Below are positions 6,767-12,037 of a DNA stretch of 12,037 nucleotides, piece after piece. The stretch comes from DATEAV01 sp964513155 (GTDB lineage Bacteria; Chloroflexota; Anaerolineae; Anaerolineales; E44-bin32). A program made the translations under genes and the position numbers. The DNA is taken from the NCBI GenBank assembly GCA_964513155.1, contig CAZEMA010000077.1, positions 1 through 12,037 on the forward strand, written 5' to 3'. Under the pieces are notes generated by a model that worked only from the letters and a program-made list of their open reading frames with translations, did no database searches and was not told the DNA's origin. Each line of letters opens with the position of its first letter. Within the stretch, counting starts at the first letter, position 1.

Positions 6767-7855
6767 GTGCGCGCTCCCGGCTCTTGGGGACAGGGCCGGC
6801 TGGTCCGGGCCCTGCCGTCGTTGCTGGCCGCGGTTGGCGTGGTGGCTGCCTCCTGGGCAGCTTACCTCAACCTGGGCGAGGCCTCCGGGGTATCCCCTGA
6901 GGCCAGCCGCCAGACGGGCCAAAGTACCTCCTCCGAGCCAGCTCCACCGTCCGTCCAGCCGATGGATGTGACGCTTCCGGGCTTCGTGGGTTCCGCGCCC
7001 GGAGCCCTCACGCGGCTGGCCGATCTCCACACGACCATCCTGCATCGATCTCGGGTAGACGTCCTGCTCTACACCGTGCAGCCAGGAGACTCGGTCTTCC
7101 GGATCGCCGAGGCGTTCGGTGTCGAGCCCGAGACCCTCCTGTGGGGGAACTACGAGGTCCTCAATGACGACCCACACATGTTGCGGCCGGGGCAGGAACT
7201 GAACATCCTGCCCGTGGACGGCACATACTATGAGTGGCAGGCAGGCGACAGCCTGGAGGGGGTTGCCGGCCAGTTCGGGGTGGATCCCCAGGAGATCGTG
7301 GATTGGCCCGGCAACGGCATCGATCCAGTCAACCCCCAGATCGAGCCGGGCAAATGGCTCATTGTTCCCGGCGGACGGCGGCCTTTCCGGACATGGGTTG
7401 TCCCGACCATCGCCCGGGGCCGGGCTGGCGTCGGGTCGGCGCTGGGCGCCGGCGCCTGCAGCGGGGACTACTCCGGCGGGGCGGTGGGGACAGGAGGCTT
7501 CATCTGGCCGACGGCCAACCACTACGTCTCGGGCAACGACTATTGGTCCGGTCATCTGGCCATCGACATCGCCGCTGGCCTAGGCACCTCGGTCTGGGCT
7601 TCCGACACCGGCGTCGTCGTCTTCGCCGGAGGCTCGACGGTCGGCTACGGCAACATGGTGATGATTGACCACGGCAACGGTTGGCAGTCGCTCTACGCCC
7701 ACCTCAGCCAGGTGATTGCGGGCTGCGGTCAGAGCGTGAGCCAGGGCCAGACAGTCGGCCTGGCCGGCTCCACAGGCAACTCGACTGGCCCACACCTCCA
7801 CTTCGAGTTGCGTTTCGAAGGCGGCTTTGTCAACCCTTGGTACGTCCTGCCTTGA
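6767..7855 (+). CDS. Membrane-anchored double-LysM M23 peptidase, first paralogue
   Basis: This is probably a peptidoglycan endopeptidase (lysostaphin/NlpD-like M23 family) acting outside the cytoplasmic membrane. One hydrophobic segment near residues 14-34 follows Arg11 and Arg14, which fits a signal anchor or signal peptide. Two LysM peptidoglycan-binding modules lie near 102-149 (YTVQPGDSVFRIAEAFGV) and 155-201. The M23 domain spans about 243-358. Its zinc ligands His263 and Asp267 (HLAID) and the HLHFE motif (His345, with His343), plus His312 of YAHLS, are all present, so it should be active, unlike degenerate NlpD/EnvC proteins. Cys231 and Cys320 may form a disulfide. The GTG at 6767 starts two bases after the rho stop, with GGAGGAG at 6749-6755 inside rho, so it is probably co-transcribed and coupled with rho. 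The adjacent gene is a clear paralogue. Confidence 0.9.
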   Translation: MRAPGSWGQGRLVRALPSLLAAVGVVAASWAAYLNLGEASGVSPEASRQTGQSTSSEPAPPSVQPMDVTLPGFVGSAPGALTRLADLHTTILHRSRVDVLLYTVQPGDSVFRIAEAFGVEPETLLWGNYEVLNDDPHMLRPGQELNILPVDGTYYEWQAGDSLEGVAGQFGVDPQEIVDWPGNGIDPVNPQIEPGKWLIVPGGRRPFRTWVVPTIARGRAGVGSALGAGACSGDYSGGAVGTGGFIWPTANHYVSGNDYWSGHLAIDIAAGLGTSVWASDTGVVVFAGGSTVGYGNMVMIDHGNGWQSLYAHLSQVIAGCGQSVSQGQTVGLAGSTGNSTGPHLHFELRFEGGFVNPWYVLP

Positions 7856-7872
7856 GTGGACATAACCGCAGC

Positions 7873-7901
7873 TTGACGCTCCACAGGGCGGCTGGTATGA
7901 T
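7873..7901 (+). promoter_or_regulatory. Promoter of the second M23 gene
   Basis: TTGACG at 7873-7878 and TATGAT at 7896-7901 are exactly 17 bases apart, each matching consensus at five of six positions. The predicted start near 7908 leaves only about 15 untranslated bases, which still hold the GGAGG ribosome site at 7913-7917. Confidence 0.75.
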
Positions 7902-7922
7902 GCGGCACCCCTGGAGGTTTTT

Positions 7923-9095
7923 GTGACGCCTGAGCGCGAACCCTCCGACGGCTCGCCGGAACCGAACCCTCGACCCCATCGGCAGTCCTGGCTTGACCTT
8001 TCGCGCCTGGGCTTGCGGGAAGTCTTCCTTCGCCTCACCAGCCACCTGGCGGTGTTGGCTGTGGTTGCCCTGGGGGTGTGGGCCGTCCGGCTGGGATTGG
8101 ATCGGCTGCCGGCAGATGCCGTGGTCGAGCCCGCTGCCGCGCAAGCCGCGGCTACGGCGACGCCCGTGAGCCAGGTCAGTCTGGCCGACTTGCCGGCCTT
8201 CGCCGGCGGGGCGCTCCCCTTCGAAGGGATCTCTCGCCTGGCCGACGGCCATACCGACCTTCCCCCTCGCCCGCGGCTTGAGGTGATCCGCTACGTCGTC
8301 CAGGCCGGAGACACCCTCTTTGGCATCGCCGAGACCTTCGGCCTGCACCCGGAGACGATCCTCTGGGGAAACTACGACATCCTCAAGGATGATCCCCACA
8401 GCTTGCAGCCAGGGCAAGAGTTGTACATTCTACCGGTCGACGGGACATCCTGGGTTTGGCACGCGGGCGACGGCCTGGGCGGGGTGGCGGAATCGTTCGG
8501 TGTCACTGCCCAAGAAATCATCGACTGGCCTGGCAACCAGCTGGATCCAGATATCGACCCTGCCAATCCGCCGATCGAGCCGGGGACGGTGCTCGTCATC
8601 CCTGGCGGGCATCGCGAGTTTGTGACCTGGAGCGCTCCACGCATTACCCGGGCGAACCCGGCCGCGGCTCGGATCCTCGGCGCGGGCTACTGCGGCACCG
8701 TCACCGACGGCCCGACGGGGACCGGGACCTTCATCTGGCCGACGCCCAACCACTTCCTCTCGGGTTACGACTACAACCCGGGCGCCAACCATCCCGCGAT
8801 TGACATCGCGGGCAGCGCCGGGCACAGCATCTTCGCCTCCGACACGGGCGTGGTCGTCTACTCCGGCTGGAACGACTACGGCTATGGCCTGGTGGTCGTA
8901 CTTGACCATGGCAACGGGTGGCAGACGCTGTATGCTCACCTGAGCCAGGTGAACGTCGTCTGCGGACAGGCGGTCTTCCAGGGGAACGTGATCGGACTCA
9001 TGGGCTGCACAGGCAACTGCTCGGGGCCGCACCTGCATTTCGAGATGATGAGCGATCAGTACGGGAAGGTCAATCCCTGGCTCTTCCTGCCCTAG
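7923..9095 (+). CDS. Membrane-anchored double-LysM M23 peptidase, second paralogue
   Basis: It has the same architecture as its upstream neighbour and is probably also a zinc peptidoglycan endopeptidase. The 390-residue product has a polar, proline-rich cytoplasmic tail of about 40 residues, then one membrane segment near 42-58, so it is likely a type II anchored protein. LysM modules lie near 123-171 (YVVQAGDTLFGIAETFGL) and 177-227; M23 occupies about 268-387. His290 and Asp294 (HPAID), His339 of YAHLS, and His370 and His372 of HLHFE are intact. Cys257 and Cys347 match the cysteine pair of the first copy, and an additional pair, Cys362 and Cys366, occurs just before HLHFE. GGAGG at 7913-7917 is five bases before the GTG start. 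Unlike the first copy it has its own promoter and terminator, suggesting separate control. Confidence 0.9.
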   Translation: MTPEREPSDGSPEPNPRPHRQSWLDLSRLGLREVFLRLTSHLAVLAVVALGVWAVRLGLDRLPADAVVEPAAAQAAATATPVSQVSLADLPAFAGGALPFEGISRLADGHTDLPPRPRLEVIRYVVQAGDTLFGIAETFGLHPETILWGNYDILKDDPHSLQPGQELYILPVDGTSWVWHAGDGLGGVAESFGVTAQEIIDWPGNQLDPDIDPANPPIEPGTVLVIPGGHREFVTWSAPRITRANPAAARILGAGYCGTVTDGPTGTGTFIWPTPNHFLSGYDYNPGANHPAIDIAGSAGHSIFASDTGVVVYSGWNDYGYGLVVVLDHGNGWQTLYAHLSQVNVVCGQAVFQGNVIGLMGCTGNCSGPHLHFEMMSDQYGKVNPWLFLP

Positions 9096-9129
9096 CCTGA
9101 GCGACCATCTCGGCGAACATCCGCCACTC

Positions 9130-9166
9130 GAAGCCAGGGTCGATGAGCCCCTGGCTTCCTTCTTCC
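9130..9166 (+). terminator. Intrinsic terminator after the second M23 gene
   Basis: GAAGCCAGGG at 9130-9139 pairs perfectly with CCCTGGCTTC at 9149-9158 (10 bp, nine-base loop), followed by the pyrimidine tract CTTCTTCC. It lies 35 bases after the stop. It also separates this gene from the convergent reductase gene; the minus-strand side has no T-run. Confidence 0.75.
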
Positions 9167-9209
9167 GCAAGATGCCTTCGTTGGGAGTGGCTTCCTGCCG
9201 ATCCCGAGG

Positions 9210-10388
9210 TCACCGATCCTGCTGGGATGGGGGGCCGTTCTGGCCTTTCGGTGGGAGGACGCCGTGGACCGGGGGCATCGGACCTGCCAGGTCCACGGCC
9301 CAGCCAATGACCATCCACAGGGCCTGCATGAAGGCGTCGCTGAAACTTAGCAGGTAGCAAGTCTGGGCGAGGAGGCCGCGCCAGAGCAGGTACCCGCCGA
9401 GGGGCGAGAACAGCAGTCGCCTGCGGTAGTCGAGAAAGGAGAACCGGCCTCGAGCGAAGGCCTTGGTGAGGCAGGCAGCGGCAATCGCCCCGTATCCCAG
9501 GGCAATCCCGATGCCCTCACCGAAGAGAATGTCCGATCCGGCCGCGTCGCCAACCAGCAGGACGCGGGGACCGGAGATCCGACCCCAGGGCGTGAACCGG
9601 TGGAGCGGGGAGCCATCGATGGCCTCTGCTCCGCCGTTCTTGCGGCCTTCTTCCAGCAGCTCCGCCAGGAGGGGGCGAAGGGGAATGCCTGGCCGTTGCC
9701 GGCAGATTTGCGAATCGTAGATCCCCCGATGGATGCGTGGTTCGCCGGACGCCAGGCTGGGGAAGCTCCAGGCATACCCCTTGAGGCCGCGCCGCGCCCA
9801 GGCGAAGTCGAACAGGGCCGCCTGCTCCCTGAACTCGGGTTCGGTGCCCGAAGCCTGCATGAGGGCCTCGACGGCACGAGCGACCTGAACCGGTCGTTCG
9901 GGCCCTGCCAGCCAACGGCGGACGATGCTGCTCGTCCCGTCTGCCCCCACGATCGCCTGGGCGCGGTAGGTCTCGCGGTTGGTGTGCACCAGGATCGCCT
10001 CGCCTTCCCGCTCCAGCCGAAGAACAGGCTCGTTCTCGTGCAGGCGAAGGCCGCGTCGGCGGGCCTGCACTGCCAGGCTGGCGTCAAACCGGCTGCGCTG
10101 CGTGACCGCAATGGCGGGGCTGCCACGGATGGTGATGCGGCGGCCCCGGTATTCGAGGCGAGCCTCGCCGACATAGACATAGGGAACGTCGAGGGTGAGC
10201 TGCAGGGCCTGGAGTTGGAGCAGGGCAAGACGGGTGAGGCCTCCGGCGCAGGGTTTGTGCCGGGGGTGCGAGGCCTTTTCCAGGATCAGCATCCGTTCGG
10301 CCCAAGCCGGATCCAAACGCACCATGTGAAGCGCGGTCCCCAATCCGGCAGGCCCACTTCCGACGATGACAAGATCCACCGAGACCAT
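9210..10388 (-). CDS. Geranylgeranyl-reductase-family FAD-dependent oxidoreductase
   Basis: This flavoprotein belongs to the group that reduces isoprenoid double bonds (geranylgeranyl reductases, archaeal lipid reductases, relatives such as FixC). The 392 residues show the FAD-binding Rossmann motif GSGPAGLGTA (10-19), HKPCAGGL (44-51), which is the family's P-x-K/C-x-G-G region, GADGTSS (148-154), YAWSFP (205-210) and the second flavin motif VGDAAGSDILFGEGIGIALGYG centred on 279-300. A hydrophobic stretch at about 330-368 may touch the membrane. The substrate cannot be read from sequence; menaquinone side chains, carotenoid or lipid isoprenoids are candidates. The start ATG at 10388 has no Shine-Dalgarno, but a promoter is placed to give a leaderless mRNA. 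It is divergent from arsR; a role in arsenic handling is unproven. Confidence 0.85.
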   Translation of the reverse strand: MVSVDLVIVGSGPAGLGTALHMVRLDPAWAERMLILEKASHPRHKPCAGGLTRLALLQLQALQLTLDVPYVYVGEARLEYRGRRITIRGSPAIAVTQRSRFDASLAVQARRRGLRLHENEPVLRLEREGEAILVHTNRETYRAQAIVGADGTSSIVRRWLAGPERPVQVARAVEALMQASGTEPEFREQAALFDFAWARRGLKGYAWSFPSLASGEPRIHRGIYDSQICRQRPGIPLRPLLAELLEEGRKNGGAEAIDGSPLHRFTPWGRISGPRVLLVGDAAGSDILFGEGIGIALGYGAIAAACLTKAFARGRFSFLDYRRRLLFSPLGGYLLWRGLLAQTCYLLSFSDAFMQALWMVIGWAVDLAGPMPPVHGVLPPKGQNGPPSQQDR

Positions 10389-10394
10389 GCCTGG

Positions 10395-10424
10395 ATTCTA
10401 CTTCAGGCCCACCCCGCCGCCCAA
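10395..10424 (-). promoter_or_regulatory. Probable minus-strand promoter giving a leaderless reductase mRNA
   Basis: On the minus strand, TAGAAT (plus 10395-10400) lies six bases before the ATG, and TTGGGC (plus 10419-10424) lies 18 bases further upstream. The expected transcription start falls at or next to the A of the start codon. The -35 matches only three of six positions. The absence of any ribosome site upstream fits leaderless translation. Confidence 0.45.
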
Positions 10425-10426
10425 CC

Positions 10427-10454
10427 TTGACACGGCGCGCCGCCGTGGTATCAT
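10427..10454 (+). promoter_or_regulatory. Promoter of arsR
   Basis: A consensus TTGACA at 10427-10432 and TATCAT at 10449-10454 are separated by 16 bases. Transcription should start near 10461, just upstream of the palindrome that overlaps the start codon. The -35 box is two bases from that of the divergent reductase promoter. Confidence 0.7.
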
Positions 10455-10462
10455 CATAATAG

Positions 10463-10478
10463 ATAGACAGGTGTCTAT
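10463..10478. promoter_or_regulatory. Probable ArsR operator 1, overlapping the arsR start
   Basis: ATAGACA-GG-TGTCTAT is a perfect 7-2-7 inverted repeat covering the predicted transcript start region and the first two bases of the arsR ATG. A related palindrome lies in the arsM promoter. ArsR-family dimers bind such short inverted repeats, so autorepression is likely. Confidence 0.7.
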
Positions 10479-10797
10479 GGATCGAAAGCGCAAGACGAAG
10501 CCTGATTCGGTCGCCTTCGCCCGCGCCCTGGCCGATGACACGCGGCAGCAGATCATGCGGCTATGTTGTTGCGAGTGGCGCTCGGTAGGGGAGTTGGCCG
10601 AGGCCTTGGGTGTCAGCCAGCCCACCGTCTCCCATCACTTGGCCCTCTTGCGTGAGGGGAACCTGGTACGGGTCCGGCCCGAGGGCCGCCAGACGTTCTA
10701 CCTGCTCAACCAGGATCAGATCGCTGACTGCTGCGGCACGCTGATGCTTCGCTATGCTCCGGATGTGGCGGATGGTGGCGGGGGCGGGAAGGGATGA
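10477..10797 (+). CDS. arsR: ArsR-family metalloregulatory repressor
   Basis: This small winged-helix repressor releases DNA on binding trivalent arsenic. The 106-residue product has the ArsR fold: ALADDTRQQIMRL (17-29), recognition helix VSQPTVSHHLALLRE (46-60) and wing LVRVRPEGRQTFYLL (63-77). Cysteines sit at 30-31-32, in the helix where E. coli ArsR binds As(III) through its CVC motif, and at 85-86 in the C-terminal helix; either set or both could form the thiol site. The ATG at 10477 has a modest AGG at 10469-10471. The 16-base palindrome overlaps this start. arsM lies 77 bases downstream with its own matching palindrome, so regulation of arsM by this protein is likely. Specificity for inorganic or methylated arsenite cannot be told. 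Confidence 0.93.
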   Translation: MDRKRKTKPDSVAFARALADDTRQQIMRLCCCEWRSVGELAEALGVSQPTVSHHLALLREGNLVRVRPEGRQTFYLLNQDQIADCCGTLMLRYAPDVADGGGGGKG

Positions 10798-10813
10798 AGC
10801 GGGGGCTTCTCAT

Positions 10814-10842
10814 TTGCCCTCATTCATCGACGAACGTCTATT
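10814..10842 (+). promoter_or_regulatory. Probable arsM promoter
   Basis: TTGCCC at 10814-10819 and TCTATT at 10837-10842 are 17 bases apart, each matching four of six consensus positions. The operator-like palindrome fills the spacer and overlaps the -10, which suits repression by occlusion. Confidence 0.45.
10826..10841. promoter_or_regulatory. Probable ArsR operator 2, in front of arsM
   Basis: ATCGACG-AA-CGTCTAT is a 7-2-7 inverted repeat with one mismatched pair. It shares the ATnGAC...GTCTAT frame with the site at 10463-10478 (11 of 16 positions identical, spacing identical). Confidence 0.65.
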
Positions 10843-10874
10843 GATTACGTGATCTTGTGTCCAGGAGGACCTTG

Positions 10875-11636
10875 ATGACCGATTCGAAGAGTGCCGAGAG
10901 CATCCGACGAGAAGTCCGTGAGTACTACGCCAGTTGGAGCCGGGCGAAGGCGACCGTGGAGGATTGCGGATGTGCAACACCATCGGCCGCGGCCTCTTGT
11001 TGCCAACCCAAGGGCTCGGCGGCCGCCCTTCCTGGCGACATCGCTGAGTCCAGCCTGGGTTGTGCTGACCCGGTTGCGGCAGCGGCCCTTCAGCCGGGCG
11101 AGACCGTGTTGGACCTGGGCTCGGGGGGCGGGCTGGACTGCATCGTGGCGGCGCGGCAGGTGGGACAGACGGGCCGGGTGATCGGCGTCGACATGACCGA
11201 GGAGATGCTGTCCCGTGCCCGAGGCAACATCGAGCATCTGGGCTTCACCAACGTAGAGTTCCGGAAGGGCCTGATCGAGGCTATGCCGGTCGAGCAAGGG
11301 TCAGTTGACGTCCTGATCTCGAACTGCGTGGTCAATCTCTCGCCTGACAAGCCGGCCGTTTTTCGTGAGATCACCCGCGTCCTCCGGCCTGGGGGGAGGC
11401 TGTCGATCGGGGATATCGTGACGCTGGGAGAACTACGAGCGGATCTCAAGACGATGCAAGACAGCTGGGCGGCCTGCGTCGCCGGAGCGCTGACAGCCGA
11501 CGAGTACGTCGAGGGATTGCACCAGGCGGGCTTGGCGGAAATCGCCTTGACGCCTGCGGATGGTCGAAGCCTGGCAGAGATACCGGTCGGGCTACCATTC
11601 TCAGCCATCATCCTGGCGCGGAAACCTGCAAACTGA
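10875..11636 (+). CDS. arsM: Arsenite S-adenosylmethionine methyltransferase
   Basis: ArsM methylates As(III), using SAM and thiols, to mono-, di- and trimethylated arsenicals in the cytoplasm. The 253-residue product has the SAM-binding motif VLDLGSGGGLDC (78-89), GVDMTEEML (104-112) and FREITRVLRPGGRLSIGD (163-180). The three cysteines required in characterised ArsM enzymes are recognisable: Cys63 (LGCADP), Cys151 (SNCVVNLSPDK) and Cys201 (WAACVAGAL). Additional cysteines occur at 31, 33, 42 and 43. AGGAGG at 10863-10868 is six bases before the ATG; an in-frame GTG at 10857 lies before that site and is rejected. With arsR it forms a detoxification pair. No arsenite efflux or arsenate reductase gene is seen in the window. 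Confidence 0.95.
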   Translation: MTDSKSAESIRREVREYYASWSRAKATVEDCGCATPSAAASCCQPKGSAAALPGDIAESSLGCADPVAAAALQPGETVLDLGSGGGLDCIVAARQVGQTGRVIGVDMTEEMLSRARGNIEHLGFTNVEFRKGLIEAMPVEQGSVDVLISNCVVNLSPDKPAVFREITRVLRPGGRLSIGDIVTLGELRADLKTMQDSWAACVAGALTADEYVEGLHQAGLAEIALTPADGRSLAEIPVGLPFSAIILARKPAN

Positions 11637-11807
11637 GCCGCTTCCAGACGCTCTGGCCGCCTTCGGCCCATGCTTCGCAGGCCCTCCGTTGGGCAGAGAT
11701 GCAGTCAGTCACAGCCGCAAGATCCTCCCCCGACTGGAGGTGCGAGGCGTCCACGAGGGTGCGTGCCCGCCGGGTTCCTGTCCTTCCCTGATCCGTCCCC
11801 GAAAGTC

Positions 11808-11838
11808 AACCGCCCGCCACATCTTGTGGCGGGCGGTT
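11808..11838 (-). terminator. Strong hairpin downstream of tRNA-Arg
   Basis: A perfect 13-bp stem (11808-11820 with 11826-11838, five-base loop) starts one base after the tRNA CCA end on the minus strand. It ends in UU followed by GACUUUC. It is probably the terminator of the tRNA transcript, and it also faces the convergent arsM. Confidence 0.65.
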
Positions 11839-11839
11839 C

Positions 11840-11917
11840 TGGCGCCCTCGGCGCGACTCGAACGCGCGACCCTTTGGTCCGCAACCAAATGCTCTATCCA
11901 AACTGAGCTACGAGGGC
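11840..11917 (-). tRNA. tRNA-Arg (anticodon GCG)
   Basis: The minus strand folds into a full cloverleaf. The acceptor GCCCTCG pairs with CGAGGGC, the D arm is GCTC/GAGC, and the anticodon stem is TTTGG/CCAAA with loop TTGCGGA. The variable loop is GGGTC, and the T arm is GCGCG-TTCGAGT-CGCGC. The discriminator is G and CCA is encoded at 11840-11842. Anticodon GCG reads arginine codons CGC and CGU without needing inosine, unlike the ACG isoacceptor common in bacteria. Confidence 0.93.
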
Positions 11918-11955
11918 CCATCCGCATGCGCCGACCGGGCGGCACATGCTTGGTC

Positions 11956-11977
11956 TGCGGCCGGGCGTTCGGCCGCA
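11956..11977 (-). other. Second hairpin between the tRNAs
   Basis: TGCGGCCG at 11956-11963 pairs with CGGCCGCA at 11970-11977 around a six-base loop. With the hairpin at 11983-12000 it forms a tandem pair in the tRNA-Ser 3' trailer. No U-tract is seen, so processing or Rho-dependent ending is as likely as intrinsic termination. Confidence 0.4.
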
Positions 11978-11982
11978 GCGCT

Positions 11983-12000
11983 GCCTGCCCGAGGGCAGGC
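11983..12000 (-). other. Hairpin directly abutting the tRNA-Ser CCA end
   Basis: GCCTGCCC at 11983-11990 is complementary to GGGCAGGC at 11993-12000, giving about a 7-bp stem with a CGAG-type tetraloop. On the minus strand it begins immediately after the CCA, leaving no unpaired trailer. Confidence 0.5.
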
Positions 12001-12037
12001 TGGCGGGGAGGGAGGGATTCGAACCCTCGGTAGAGGT
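12001..12037 (-). tRNA. 3' part of a probable tRNA-Ser (runs off the window)
   Basis: The minus strand reads a T arm GAGGG-TTCGAAT-CCCTC, the acceptor 3' strand CCTCCCC, discriminator G and encoded CCA (plus 12001-12003). The G discriminator and the upstream TCTACC, which resembles the end of a long variable arm, suggest serine. The anticodon lies beyond the window. Confidence 0.75.

Noticed and set aside
9600..10430. A 276-codon plus-strand open frame opposite the reductase
   Set aside because: The reductase on the minus strand has clear FAD motifs across the same stretch; the plus frame has none and continues into the intergenic promoters.
11637..11807. A gene or structured RNA between arsM and tRNA-Arg
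   Set aside because: Only a 5-bp stem (11655-11659 with 11664-11668) is seen, with no T-run; open frames here run through the tRNA and lack motifs.
1..12037. CRISPR array, transposase, integrase or toxin-antitoxin system
   Set aside because: No regularly spaced repeats, no terminal inverted repeats with a transposase, and no small paired genes of those types were seen on either strand.

Overview
The window is chromosomal DNA from a high-GC bacterium. Its core gene order (rpsB-tsf-pyrH-frr-uppS-cdsA), short EF-Ts, Rho and envelope-anchored LysM/M23 proteins fit a Chloroflexota member, possibly Anaerolineae-like. That placement is inferred from protein style, not from a search. A run of 100 Ns flanked by a perfect 55-base duplication shows that this is a scaffolded, probably metagenomic, draft assembly.

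Region 1 (1-5091, + strand) holds translation and envelope precursor genes. A promoter and a structured leader precede rpsB, and tsf overlaps it by ATGA. A hairpin separates tsf from pyrH (UMP kinase). About 300 bp with a long stem-loop and a promoter lead to frr, then uppS and cdsA. uppS is broken only by the assembly gap: collapsing the duplicated 55 bases restores an intact 248-residue protein. The set links ribosome and factor production, UTP supply, ribosome recycling, undecaprenyl carrier synthesis and CDP-diacylglycerol synthesis.

Region 2 (5092-9170, + strand) has a strong extended -10 promoter and a leader of about 165 nt before rho. Next come two tandem paralogues of a membrane-anchored, double-LysM, M23-type peptidoglycan endopeptidase. 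The first is tightly coupled to rho. The second has its own near-consensus promoter and ends at a clear intrinsic terminator.

Region 3 (9210-11636) is an arsenic-related divergon. A geranylgeranyl-reductase-family flavoprotein on the minus strand lies back to back with arsR, followed by arsM (As(III) S-adenosylmethionine methyltransferase). Two similar 7-2-7 palindromes, one at the arsR start and one in the arsM promoter, look like ArsR operators. The reductase promoter appears to give a leaderless mRNA.

Region 4 (11637-12037, minus strand) carries a complete tRNA-Arg(GCG) with encoded CCA and a strong downstream hairpin. The 3' end of a probable tRNA-Ser runs off the right edge.

No CRISPR array, transposase, prophage or obviously new multi-gene defence system is visible. 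The least ordinary parts are the paired ArsR operators with their divergent reductase, the rho and rpsB leaders, and the tandem M23 paralogues.
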